This document shows positions 23,260 to 35,886 of a stretch of 64,000 bases of DNA, piece by piece. The position numbers were made by a program, and so were the translations under genes. A model generated the notes under the pieces. That model was given only the letters and a program-made list of their open reading frames with translations, made no database searches and was not told the DNA's origin. Origin of the DNA: Crambe crambe (lineage: Eukaryota > Porifera > Demospongiae > Poecilosclerida > Crambeidae); NCBI GenBank assembly GCA_963924555.1, contig OZ004583.1:8012582-8076581 (forward strand), read 5' to 3'. Every line of letters starts with the position of its first letter. Positions within the stretch are counted from its first letter, which is position 1.

Positions 23260-25341
23260 TTAAATTTCATTACTATTAACAGTCAATAATTCCACTTCAT
23301 ACAGTTTGTTTAAGTAATAGCCTTTGTGCCCGCCCACCACCAAGATCTCAGATGACGGTAAAACAGTGACATAAGCCTGTCCACGAGGGACCAGCATTTG
23401 ACCAATCACCCTCCAGGAATTAGCAGCCCGATCGTACACGTACACAGCAGTGACAGCTTTATTCATGACGTTGACCCCTCCCACAACCAGCAAATGTCCT
23501 TGGTATGTGATACATGTTGACTTCAGCACAGGAAGATCTGCTATTCTGTACCAAATATTACGCTTAATTTGGTCTCTCGTCTCATCCGTGCAACTCTTTG
23601 TGCTCGAGTCGATCAAATCCCTGATATTGCAGGTCAACACTGAACAAGTGGGAGTATTTTCAGAACACCACCCACCCAGTATAAAGACATTATCATTACA
23701 GACAGTAACAGATGCTGTGGCAAGTGGCTCTGGCAAGGAGCAGGCTGCTGCCCACGTCAGGGTGTTTGTATTAAGCACTTCCACGATATTAGTGAAGACG
23801 CCGTCTTCAACCAGTCCACCTGCCACAACTAAGTGGCAGGCATAGCTGAATGCAACTGACCCATCACGCTTTGTCAGCATAGGAGGTAGATCCTCCTGCC
23901 ACCTCTCATATCCAGTTTCTTCATCTGGTACCAAACTGAACAGCTGATTGGTCAAATTCTCGTCCTCATCGTAACCTCCAATGGTCGTCAGGTGCCCATT
24001 AACCATAACTATAGTACTGATGTACCACTCTAAATCGTTGGCAATATCTGGAAGCTGTGACCACTCAAAAGTGGTCCAGTTATATGTGTAGAAGATCAGA
24101 TGTGGCGTGTTACTAATGAAGAAAATGGTATCTCCGTTCATCACTGCATTGGACATTCTATACAATGCCCGAGGAGCTCTTTTACCTTCCTTGCATGTTA
24201 TAACCACTTCTGAATCATTTCTAATTGTAGTTTTGGTGCCATCGATCACTCTGAACTGCTGTTGCAGCTGTCCTTCAAGGTCCTCAATTCGCTGTTGAAA
24301 ATGAGCAGAAATTGATCGAATTTGTTCGTCTTTTTCCAAGAGAACGCTCTCTAGATCGGAAATCTGTTCATTTTTACGCACAAGTTCGTCCAACCGCAAT
24401 TGATCAACAGCGAGAGATGGAACATCATTTGCACTGACTGAGCGAAGATAGAGAGAAGACTGTCTGACCTCGCTTAGTCTTTCAACGATTTCTCTAATTG
24501 ATGGTCTGTTATTCTCCTCATTTTCAATGCACTCAAGGGCAAGGGGTAGCAGAGGGTGATCTTTAGGGATCAAATCGATGTGATTTTTTCGTCTGCTATG
24601 CTCTGGTACTTTCTGATATAAACCTTCATCCACTTTTCTCAGTCGCCCCCCAGGTTTCGGGAAGAGTCGTGTCAGAACTTGGATGATGAGAACCCCAATT
24701 GCAAAGCAATCTAGCTTGTAGCTATATTCAACATTATCGTCCAATGATTCCGGGGGCATGTACACGACAGCACCAGGTTGCTTGGTCAGAGTCTGAGCAT
24801 CAAAACTAAACATCTTAGCCATGCCAAAGTCAGTGACTTTTGCTCGGATGTTTCCTATCATCAGGACGTTGTTGCTGGAGAGATCTCTGTGGATGATGCC
24901 GTTGGAGTGGAGGAAGGACAGTGCCAGAGCAACATCATGACAGATATTTACTTGAACATGAAAGGCAACTGGTGATTGGGAGTTTTCCAAAAAGCTGGTC
25001 AAACTCTGATCCATCAACTCCATCAGGAGCACAGGGAGATTGGTGTTGGGGTCGTGATGTATTCCTAGATACTGGATGATGTTCGGGTGACGAATTGCAC
25101 TCAAAAATTGGCACTCTCGTTCAAATCTCCTGATTGGTAACCTGTGGGCTCTTTGTGGGGCAATTTGCTGTTCTGCATCTCTGTCAAAAAGCATAGGGTG
25201 GAGGACTTTGGCAGCACAAAGGAGCTGGTCACATCTTGCCTTGTACACTGCTCCATAAGATCCAACTCCCAGGGTGGAGTCCTTCAGGATTTCTACTCTT
25301 TGATAACTAATAGATCCCTGGACTGGAGGCTGAGTAGACAT
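23260..25341 (-). CDS. Protein kinase fused to Kelch repeats
   Basis: An intronless 693-residue frame starting MSTQPPVQG. Residues about 15-300 form a Ser/Thr or TKL-type kinase. It has a glycine loop (LGVGSYGAVYKA), the catalytic lysine in CAAKVLHP, the catalytic loop IIHRDLSSNNVL, DFGMAK and a PPES in place of APE. All catalytic residues are present, so it should be active. Residues about 310-365 look like a coiled coil (LVRKNEQISDLESVLLEKDE). Residues about 370-690 carry repeated hydrophobic-GG units (VVAGGL, FILGGW, LVVGGV, LVVGGH) typical of a Kelch beta-propeller. Kinase-Kelch fusions of this order are rare in animals generally; I recall them as expanded in demosponges, which is part of the reason for the sponge assignment. 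Substrate unknown. A GCGCATGC palindrome lies about 50 bp upstream of the ATG. Confidence 0.9.
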   Translation of the reverse strand: MSTQPPVQGSISYQRVEILKDSTLGVGSYGAVYKARCDQLLCAAKVLHPMLFDRDAEQQIAPQRAHRLPIRRFERECQFLSAIRHPNIIQYLGIHHDPNTNLPVLLMELMDQSLTSFLENSQSPVAFHVQVNICHDVALALSFLHSNGIIHRDLSSNNVLMIGNIRAKVTDFGMAKMFSFDAQTLTKQPGAVVYMPPESLDDNVEYSYKLDCFAIGVLIIQVLTRLFPKPGGRLRKVDEGLYQKVPEHSRRKNHIDLIPKDHPLLPLALECIENEENNRPSIREIVERLSEVRQSSLYLRSVSANDVPSLAVDQLRLDELVRKNEQISDLESVLLEKDEQIRSISAHFQQRIEDLEGQLQQQFRVIDGTKTTIRNDSEVVITCKEGKRAPRALYRMSNAVMNGDTIFFISNTPHLIFYTYNWTTFEWSQLPDIANDLEWYISTIVMVNGHLTTIGGYDEDENLTNQLFSLVPDEETGYERWQEDLPPMLTKRDGSVAFSYACHLVVAGGLVEDGVFTNIVEVLNTNTLTWAAACSLPEPLATASVTVCNDNVFILGGWCSENTPTCSVLTCNIRDLIDSSTKSCTDETRDQIKRNIWYRIADLPVLKSTCITYQGHLLVVGGVNVMNKAVTAVYVYDRAANSWRVIGQMLVPRGQAYVTVLPSSEILVVGGHKGYYLNKLYEVELLTVNSNEI

Positions 25342-25749
25342 TATTCTTCTCGCAAGTTCATTTCGTGGGTGTGGCTTGTTGTTGTTGCACGCGCATGCTC
25401 AGTAATTACATGTAACGACCCCTTACCAATCGAAGATAGTATGAAAAGTCGGCAAAGAAAGTAACAATCCTAGTATGGTGTATGGTGATACTATAGTATG
25501 GTGATAGTTCAGTTCAGTTACAGTTCATTATTGAGGTCTGCTTGTGCAATTTCTGGGAGGGAGAAAAGTAGAGTGACATGACATCATTAACTGGGAGACC
25601 ACCAGGGATTTTCCCTCTGCTATAACATATTGATACAGTATTTTTTCTCTCTACTCTCTAATGCAGATAAATTCCACCCATGTGTTAATTTTTAAATCAT
25701 GTGGGCCGTATTGGATGGGCTGAAATATTTAGCATAGGCCTACTCACGA
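25342..25749. other. Spacer between the CARD and kinase-Kelch genes
   Basis: Same-strand spacer of about 400 bp. It carries the NRF1-like site and a likely promoter for the kinase-Kelch gene. Part of it may instead be an intron if the CARD exon splices onward. Confidence 0.5.
25386..25400. promoter_or_regulatory. NRF1-like palindrome upstream of the kinase-Kelch gene
   Basis: TGCACGCGCATGCTC resembles the NRF1 half-site pair (YGCGCAYGCGCR) with one weaker half. It lies about 50 bp upstream of the ATG at 25341. Similar, better matches mark three other gene starts in the window. Confidence 0.4.
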
Positions 25750-26169
25750 TCACACAGCTGATTCCCAGTAATATTGCACATAGGATATTCCCTTGCAGCT
25801 GCAATCTAAAATAAACTTACCAATCTGTCTGATTTCTTCTTCCTTGGCCTTTTCTAACGCTCTCTGCAGCCCTCTAGCCACTTCAGAATGCATCTCTCCC
25901 CTATTTAAAACCTCAACCAACACGTCAAAGGGAGGACTGCCATCTCTCCCTTGTCTCCCCTCGCTCAGCACGTCCACAAACTCCAACACTTTCTCTTTGG
26001 TCGTAACCAAACTCTTGATTCTCTCGCAGTCAGTTTTGTCCAGCAACCCAGCGGAGCGCAGCTCGGGAAAATACCTCTCAGGGCTACCCATATCGTCAGA
26101 GAGCATCTGTACTTGATCTTTCAGCACCTGTTTCTTCAGAGCCTTTAATTGGGAGTTTGTAAGAGCCAT
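25750..26169 (-). CDS. CARD-domain protein (single exon, or first exon of a longer gene)
   Basis: 139 residues starting MALTNSQLKALKKQVLKDQV. Residues 1-95 have the helical pattern of a caspase recruitment domain: a short basic first helix, then LSDDM, then YFPELRSAGLLDKTDCERI (the usual linker and helix 3 signature), then VLEFVDVLSEGR and FDVLVEVLNRG. CARD proteins act as adaptors in apoptosis and innate immunity through homotypic binding. Past residue 115 the sequence is uncertain. A good splice donor (CAGATTG/GTAAGTTTAT, at about 25821) lies there, so the true protein may continue into another exon rather than stop at 25750. The downstream same-strand gene is a kinase, so a CARD-kinase fusion is possible but not shown. 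Confidence 0.7.
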   Translation of the reverse strand: MALTNSQLKALKKQVLKDQVQMLSDDMGSPERYFPELRSAGLLDKTDCERIKSLVTTKEKVLEFVDVLSEGRQGRDGSPPFDVLVEVLNRGEMHSEVARGLQRALEKAKEEEIRQIGKFILDCSCKGISYVQYYWESAV

Positions 26170-26304
26170 ATTAGAATTTATTATTGAAGTGTTTGTTCAG
26201 TCAGCTGATTCAGCATAGGCCACTCCCCCTGCCCTGTTACTCAAAATTAATATTTTGCGAGTAATGATTAAATTGAAGAAAATACGAAAAAAACACTATT
26301 GTCA

Positions 26305-29694
<3,390 letters not shown>

Positions 29695-29770
29695 TCATCT
29701 GATCTATCTGAAGAAGATAGCCGATTAGAAGGTATTAATCGTCAAGGCAGAAAATGAATTCAATATTCCA

Positions 29771-29780
29771 CCCGCCAAAA
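29771..29780 (-). promoter_or_regulatory. E2F-like site upstream of RAD18
   Basis: The minus strand reads TTTTGGCGGG, a match to the E2F consensus TTTSGCGS, about 77 bp upstream of the RAD18 ATG. It is followed by a CGCGCG cluster. S-phase control of RAD18 through E2F would fit, but is inferred from sequence only. Confidence 0.5.
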
Positions 29781-29873
29781 TCGCGCGCTAATCGTGTAAT
29801 TAGAAAGTATAATTACAGCTATCAGTGCTTAAAAAAACAACACAAAAACAAAAACAAAAAAAAACAACAAAAA

Positions 29874-32800
29874 TTAATTTATTGAAGTGGAGGAATTAGG
29901 GTACATAAATATATTCCCAGTTACATTGTTTCTTTGCACTCCTCCAAAACCACTGTCAGATCTAGCTGGTGAATTTGACGGACGCTGCTCACTGGAACTA
30001 GCTTGAGATTGCAGTTCTGTATCCTCAGATGTATTCGTCTGGAAGACATTAGCCTCTCCTTCTGTGTGGTGTCCACTGACTTCAACCACCGTGACTGACC
30101 TAGACAGACTTGGCATATATGTGTTCTGATCTTCAGCACGAGAGAGCAATGCTTCAAAGTCATTTTCAAACTCTTTCTTTTTATCTATAATCATTCTTGG
30201 TGCCTTGCCATATATCGTTGGATTAGATTGACTCACCACATCACTTGATTCATCATCAGAGAGAGACTGGTATCCATTATACCTTATTTTCTTCATTAGT
30301 ATTTTCTTTAACTTGATGTAAGCATTCTTTATCTTTTCGTGATGCTTTCGAGTCACATTCCAAATGATGTAGGACACCATGTATATCACTGGTAGGAAGA
30401 CCAAGAAATATTGAAAAACTATCGCTACTCGAGATGGTGGCAAGTTAGGATTGAGTTTTGTGAAGGAATACAAGTAGATGCTGACTGAGTTTAGCAGAGC
30501 AAGGTTTGTGAAGATGAGAATATCAACATAATTGAGCAACTTCCATTCATAAGGTTGACAAAGAGCAAGCAGAGCTATCATGGCAGTTGTGGCTATTTGC
30601 TGGACTACAAATTGCTGTAACCAAGTGTCTGTGACGATGTACGATATGTTGATGACGAATCGAAAGAAGAAATACAATCCTGCGAAAAACCGCATTTTAT
30701 CTCGGTAGCATCCTTGAAACATGTTGAGGAAAAGATGGACTTTATCAATGGGATAGAATCGTTTCAGGCACCCTACTTTCAGTATGCACCACTCCAATGC
30801 CTTGAGTGGGTAATCTAGTAGGACTAAAGGAGTAAAAGTGACAAAGGTCACGAGCACAACCACAGCAGGAATGTAGTATACTAAGTACTCCTTATCGGTA
30901 ACTCGATACTGAGAAGCATAATACACTCGAGAAGCTGAGAGCTGGTTACCATGGGAGGTGATAGGGTGCTGGTCGTTTAGTATATAAGAAGAGGTTGTGC
31001 TAAACTTCATATAAGAAAGCAGTAGAAATGAAGCAAAAGCCGGAAGAAGGGCATCACTGATTTTCTTCTGTCTGTTCTTTCTTGACAAAACGGATGCAAG
31101 GCGAGATATTGATAAGAGTCGTCTTCTGCTCTTCACACTCAGAAATCTGTTATTCATACAACAACGCTCACTGATTTTGAGACAGATTACGACAATGATG
31201 ATCATGAAGAGAGGAAACAAAGCCACTGCGTATTGGAGAAGAAATATGGAAAGAGTCGTGAACCTGGGATTTGAGGTGAAGCAAAGCGAAGGGATGTAGT
31301 TTTCGATGAACCTGAGATTGAAAATAGCAAAAGGGATTTGATAAGCATTGCTCAACGTTTCTACCAACCCTCCGTCTGCATTGAGATTAAATGTACTTGT
31401 CACTAACTGGCAGTAGAGAATGAAGGCATTTGCTGGTCCTGTGGTGAGACGAATGTCAAATATGATTAGAATAGTGAAGAGAATAGCCAATGGTAAGTAC
31501 ACTGAAGCTATGTATATGACAATATTAGCGGCCAAGTTGATGTCAGTACAATTAATGCATTCATATGTCAGGGAATTGATGGCTGGTCCGAAACCTGGGA
31601 TACACTCTGCACAGTTAATGCCTGTACGATTGGTGCTACCACAGATGAGCTCATCAAAGTCCACCTCTTGTACAGATTTATTATACAGAACATCAATGTA
31701 TCTTTTGCTCAAGGTATTTCGGCAAAACCGCAAGGGACAATCCATTACATAATAATTATCATCTGTTTGATCATTTAAGCGACCGAACCACATTCCATTC
31801 AGGATTTGTATTCTTTTCGAAGTATCATCACACAATATTGCTCCACCATACGAACCTGAACAGACACACTGGATATCACTTGCGTTGGTAGCATTACTTG
31901 GTGCGAAACCAGGAGGACAGTCTTTCAATTCCACGAGGAGATCAAACTGCCATATTCGGCTTCCTAAGCTTTCGAGCTGCAATTCTATTGCAGTATTCGG
32001 CTCTCCATTCACTGTCACTGCTTCCATGTTATTTATGGCGACATTCATAGTATCATTGTATGTGATTGTGAAGGATTGACCGGTAATCTCATTGTTCAGG
32101 TCATCCTCCAGGGTTATTGGCAAGACAAATGGCCATCCAGAATAAACCCCAATGTTGTTATTGTTATCCTTATATGTAAGGTTTCCAATATCTGAAGTAA
32201 CGTCAGCTTTGCAGTGGAGTGGATGTTCAGTATAGTACCAACCCTTCCAGCAAAATATCCGAGATGGGCCATTTTCTATCCCATCTCCGTCAACCGAACA
32301 AGGAAGAATGGATGTGGAATGGATAGCATTGATGTTGTTCCCAGCTTGGTCGTAGTTATATACGAAGAAAAAGGTCACGTTCCATTGATCAGGGTGTAGG
32401 AAAGGATTGCTGTGTCGTATGAAACAGTTACTATCAGACTTCAGGTTCTCCCTCCCAAGGTAGGTGTTATAAATTGCTCCCCCTTCCACTGTAGCAATAT
32501 TGTGGTCGAACCATAACCACGTCCCGTAACTAACTTGTATATAAGCCGCCCCGAGCAGTGCAATGGCAGCTCCCTTGTCTCCTTTATTTCTAGAGAAAAA
32601 GGCACGGCAGGAATTGAAACTTACCACCGAACCTATCACAGAGATTGCAGACCCCACATTATCCTCGAATGTGAAGTTCCCTCTGAACCAGACGGGAACT
32701 TCGTTAATGTGAACTGCTCCGATACCCAATTGATGGGGAACATCAACTTTTCCGATGTGGTAAATGTAATTGACGGTGTTTTCTCTGATTGAGCAACTCT

Positions 32801-34097
32801 CAAGCACCACGTCCATCATCGATCCTTGCAAAAAGTTCCCAAAACGATCAATATCGATAGCTGAACCGACTTTGGCTATATTTCGTTCAAATCCACAACG
32901 TAGAATCTGCACTAGTGCCACCTTTTCCAGCGGGGTAATTTGTAAAGCTGGAGATATTGACACACCTCCTCCGTGCAGTGCTGAATTTTCCGTAAAATTA
33001 CAATTTTCAACGATTATTTTATTTCTTTGGGATGAAACAGGAATCGTATCATTCAACCCATAGACATAAAGGCCAATTCTCATTCCTCCACCTGCAGTGC
33101 CACTGTTAATGGTATAGGTACACTCATTACTGATGAAATGGCTTCCATTAACTGCAATGTTGTTACTGTTTGCACTGTCGTGAAACTCTACAAATAATCC
33201 ACCACCCCAGAGTGCTTCGTTGCCTTCAAATATACAGTTTTCTATCACAAAATTGATGTTGGAACCAGGACCCTTAATGAACAGGGACAAACCTCCCCCT
33301 CGGCCGAAAGCTTCGTGGTCTTCATGATGAGGGATAAGGAACGTAGAATTTTCTACAGTGTCCATATTATCAGCTCGATTGTGACTAAAGGTACATGAGA
33401 AAAAGGTGTACGAGGCCCCGTTGCTTCTCTCACTGCTGGTGGGAGTGGGACATGGTAATGGTTCTCCAGGTTTGCAATAGGTGAACTCCACGTAAAAACC
33501 CCCTCCTCCAGGGAAGACTTTGTCGTTCTCTTCCACACTGTTGTCAGAGAAGATGGAGTGGGTAATGGTGTTGGTCCCGTTGGTGTCATAGACCACAACA
33601 CCCGTAGCATTGGGGCTATGGCTCACTTCAACACAGGACATGTTGATACTTTCACAAGAGTAGAAATACAGAGCCACTCTGAACAGACTACTACTGCCAT
33701 TTCTGTTCTTGCTGGTACTGTTGCGAACTGCAGCACAATTCTGGAAGGTGATGTTGGAAAAGGTTATATCTTTGACGTTGATGAATGCCAGTCCAGTGTC
33801 CTCTGTTTGGGTGCAGTCCACTGTAGAACCTGCTCCAGTGAAAGCCAGGAAGGTGAGATCCTGGAAGGGGGGTGTGGGGTCCGTCAAGAAGTGTATCCCT
33901 GGAGAGAGGACATACTGAGTAGAGTTTCTGCGATATTGTGGTTGAAAGGCCCAGCTCAGGTCTCGACAGGGGACTTGGGAAGAGAGACATTCATCACTGT
34001 TTTCTCCAGTTGAAGGATCGATGCGGATGACTCTATCGTAGTCAGCAGCGATGCTGACTATTAGTGCGCAAGCGAAGAAAGCATGAATGAGTGACAT
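29874..34097 (-). CDS. Beta-helix multi-pass receptor-like protein (paralogue 2)
   Basis: 1407 residues in one exon, starting MSLIHAFFACALIVSIAA, a signal peptide. Residues about 25-650 are repeats with short hydrophobic strands ending in Asn ladders (DITFSNITFQNC, FVIENCIFEGN, GGGLFVEFHD), typical of a right-handed parallel beta-helix, with many N-glycosylation sequons. A Cys-rich stalk follows (CPPGF; then TGINCAECIPGFGPAINS). About eight membrane segments begin at NIVIYIASVYLPLAILFTIL. The tail has ALLSRAEDQNTY, SVTVVEVSG and DSGFG. The N-terminal part shares 177 identical bases with paralogue 5, although the rest is well diverged. A polyadenylation signal (AATAAA, minus strand, 29878-29883) overlaps the last codons. 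A GCGCATGCG palindrome lies about 110 bp upstream of the ATG. Function unknown. Confidence 0.9.
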   Translation of the reverse strand: MSLIHAFFACALIVSIAADYDRVIRIDPSTGENSDECLSSQVPCRDLSWAFQPQYRRNSTQYVLSPGIHFLTDPTPPFQDLTFLAFTGAGSTVDCTQTEDTGLAFINVKDITFSNITFQNCAAVRNSTSKNRNGSSSLFRVALYFYSCESINMSCVEVSHSPNATGVVVYDTNGTNTITHSIFSDNSVEENDKVFPGGGGFYVEFTYCKPGEPLPCPTPTSSERSNGASYTFFSCTFSHNRADNMDTVENSTFLIPHHEDHEAFGRGGGLSLFIKGPGSNINFVIENCIFEGNEALWGGGLFVEFHDSANSNNIAVNGSHFISNECTYTINSGTAGGGMRIGLYVYGLNDTIPVSSQRNKIIVENCNFTENSALHGGGVSISPALQITPLEKVALVQILRCGFERNIAKVGSAIDIDRFGNFLQGSMMDVVLESCSIRENTVNYIYHIGKVDVPHQLGIGAVHINEVPVWFRGNFTFEDNVGSAISVIGSVVSFNSCRAFFSRNKGDKGAAIALLGAAYIQVSYGTWLWFDHNIATVEGGAIYNTYLGRENLKSDSNCFIRHSNPFLHPDQWNVTFFFVYNYDQAGNNINAIHSTSILPCSVDGDGIENGPSRIFCWKGWYYTEHPLHCKADVTSDIGNLTYKDNNNNIGVYSGWPFVLPITLEDDLNNEITGQSFTITYNDTMNVAINNMEAVTVNGEPNTAIELQLESLGSRIWQFDLLVELKDCPPGFAPSNATNASDIQCVCSGSYGGAILCDDTSKRIQILNGMWFGRLNDQTDDNYYVMDCPLRFCRNTLSKRYIDVLYNKSVQEVDFDELICGSTNRTGINCAECIPGFGPAINSLTYECINCTDINLAANIVIYIASVYLPLAILFTILIIFDIRLTTGPANAFILYCQLVTSTFNLNADGGLVETLSNAYQIPFAIFNLRFIENYIPSLCFTSNPRFTTLSIFLLQYAVALFPLFMIIIVVICLKISERCCMNNRFLSVKSRRRLLSISRLASVLSRKNRQKKISDALLPAFASFLLLSYMKFSTTSSYILNDQHPITSHGNQLSASRVYYASQYRVTDKEYLVYYIPAVVVLVTFVTFTPLVLLDYPLKALEWCILKVGCLKRFYPIDKVHLFLNMFQGCYRDKMRFFAGLYFFFRFVINISYIVTDTWLQQFVVQQIATTAMIALLALCQPYEWKLLNYVDILIFTNLALLNSVSIYLYSFTKLNPNLPPSRVAIVFQYFLVFLPVIYMVSYIIWNVTRKHHEKIKNAYIKLKKILMKKIRYNGYQSLSDDESSDVVSQSNPTIYGKAPRMIIDKKKEFENDFEALLSRAEDQNTYMPSLSRSVTVVEVSGHHTEGEANVFQTNTSEDTELQSQASSSEQRPSNSPARSDSGFGGVQRNNVTGNIFMYPNSSTSIN

Positions 34098-34208
34098 ACT
34101 TAGTAACCTTTACTGTTGCTGCACAGTTCGAGGGAGTGGCTGGTTATTATAATTTTGCACGTGATCGACATGTGTGGTAGGCGTGGTCCAACCGCCCACT
34201 ATTAGGTA

Positions 34209-34219
34209 TGCGCATGCGT
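34209..34219. promoter_or_regulatory. NRF1-like palindrome (TGCGCATGCGT)
   Basis: One mismatch from the NRF1 consensus TGCGCATGCGC. It lies 112 bp upstream of the ATG of paralogue 2, a plausible core promoter position. Confidence 0.5.
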
Positions 34220-34437
34220 ACAGGCGATATATATTATATCATCTTTTAAAATAAAATCTAAATTAATAAAAATTGTAGCTAGCTAATTGAGTGCAATATA
34301 TCATCTTTAAAATAAAATCTTGCAGCTAGCTAATTGAGTGCAAGAAGTCAGAAGTGGATTCCTAGTCAAGTCACCACAAGAGGAAAATGTGATTTAATAA
34401 GCTGGTTTTATTAATCTACTCACCATGTAGCAAGCAT

Positions 34438-35713
34438 CTACCGGCCCAGACCACAATTTAACCTGTTGTATTTGGGCCGGCAAGTGCGGGGAAATGGTCT
34501 CTCTTTCTCCCCAAGCCTTAACCAATGGTGTGCCCGGAGGTCAGCAATGCCTGGTCTTGTTTCAGGGTTCTCCCTCAGGATAAACTTTACAAATTGTTTG
34601 GTGGCTATAATATGTGCAGTGTACCATGATATAGAGCTAGAAGTGGCTACACATGAAATTTCTCACTTACCTGGATTCACATGCATTGGATAGTCAAATG
34701 CCCTCTGAAGCCGTGAGGGGTTAGAAGAAAGAACATAATTGGGTAATTCTCCACTTAGCATCACATAGAGAACTATACCACTGCAAAGTAATGGCTATAA
34801 CAATAATTATTATAGCTAACTGAGATGTTTACAATTTTCATTTTCGTTGTTACAGCTTACTTGTAATTATCATTTTGTACAAGGTAATTTTTTTTATTGT
34901 CTTGAACATGACCACGAAAATAGATTATGAGTTATGCGATTAAGGTACAGTATATTAGGCTACTATGCTTCATATAGTGTATTTAATTTGACTTACAGAC
35001 TCCAAACATCAGCTTTTTTCACATTTTGTAGTGTTTGGTGGTGGCTCATTATCTCTGGAGCCATGTATGCTCTCGTACCTACTTCGGCATCCAGTGATTG
35101 AGCAATGTTCAAGTTGACTGCCAGCTCAAAATCTGTATATATATAGTTATACAGATAAAAGTTAAATAATTATAGCTTAGATTATCACATAAATTTACCT
35201 CCAATCTTGACTTGCATTTGGCTATCAATCAATATATTGCTGCACTTGATGTCTCTGTGCACAATCCCTTCCTGATGACAGTAATTGATTGCTGAGCACA
35301 ACCGAGAAAACAAGTAGCAACATTCCTCGACTGAAAAATACCCATGATTGCTGATATATTCCCAGAGATCCCCATTCTCTGCCAGCTCCATCATCAGGAA
35401 GAAGTGGTGATCTGTTTCCAATACCGCATTGATATGAATTATATTCTGATGCTCCTGCAGCATTAACGTAATGTCCTTTTCTTGGCTTGATTTTGCAATT
35501 GTCTTTATAGCAATCTATTGAAGATTAAACAATAAATGAATTGGTTACAGCTTTAAGACTTACCATCATCCTATTACATGGACACCATGCTGCCCTCACA
35601 AGTCCAAATCCTCCTTCTCCGGCTCCAGCTCCCAAAACAGAACCCATTTGATAGCCAAAATCTTGGGGCCCAGGAACACGACCTGTTGCATTCCTTCGTG
35701 TTCTTCTTGCCAT
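34438..35713 (-). CDS. Small Ser/Thr protein kinase, TSSK/CAMK-like, with DFE in place of DFG
   Basis: Five exons: 35564-35713, 35199-35514, 34997-35132, 34671-34780, 34438-34604. All have GT-AG ends and the phases join, giving 292 residues. It starts MARRTRRNATG and is almost only a kinase domain. The glycine loop is GAGAGEGGFGLV and the catalytic lysine is in IAIKTIAK. The catalytic loop is IVHRDIKCSN. The metal-binding motif is KIGDFELAV, so the DFG glycine is Glu, and the codon is split by an intron. YMAPEI follows, then DVWSLGIVLYVMLSGELP, a CAMK-type segment. Testis-specific kinases also lack a DFG glycine (DFS), which with the small size suggests a TSSK relative. The gene is divergent from paralogue 3, with only 173 bp between start codons. 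Confidence 0.82.
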
Positions 35714-35886
35714 GATAATGATAAAGATAATGAAGAAAAAATCTTAGAAATGATGTGCTTGATCAACAGCTACAACTAATCAAGTCCTGTCACAGATTGC
35801 CCATATGGCCATGCGCACGCACGTCGTTCAATTGCGCATGCGCTTCTTATACAATGCTGAGCGAGCAATTAAAAAATAGAGCGAAG
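35714..35886. promoter_or_regulatory. Bidirectional promoter with a perfect NRF1-type palindrome
   Basis: The 173 bp between the kinase ATG (35713, minus) and the receptor ATG (35887, plus) contain TGCGCATGCGC at 35833-35843 and ATGCGCACGCACG at about 35812. The short spacing and the palindrome suggest shared regulation of both genes. Confidence 0.6.

Noticed and set aside
35755-35886. Start of paralogue 3 at 35755
   Set aside because: The extra 44 residues are not signal-like and cover the NRF1-type promoter palindrome. The ATG at 35887 gives a clean signal peptide.
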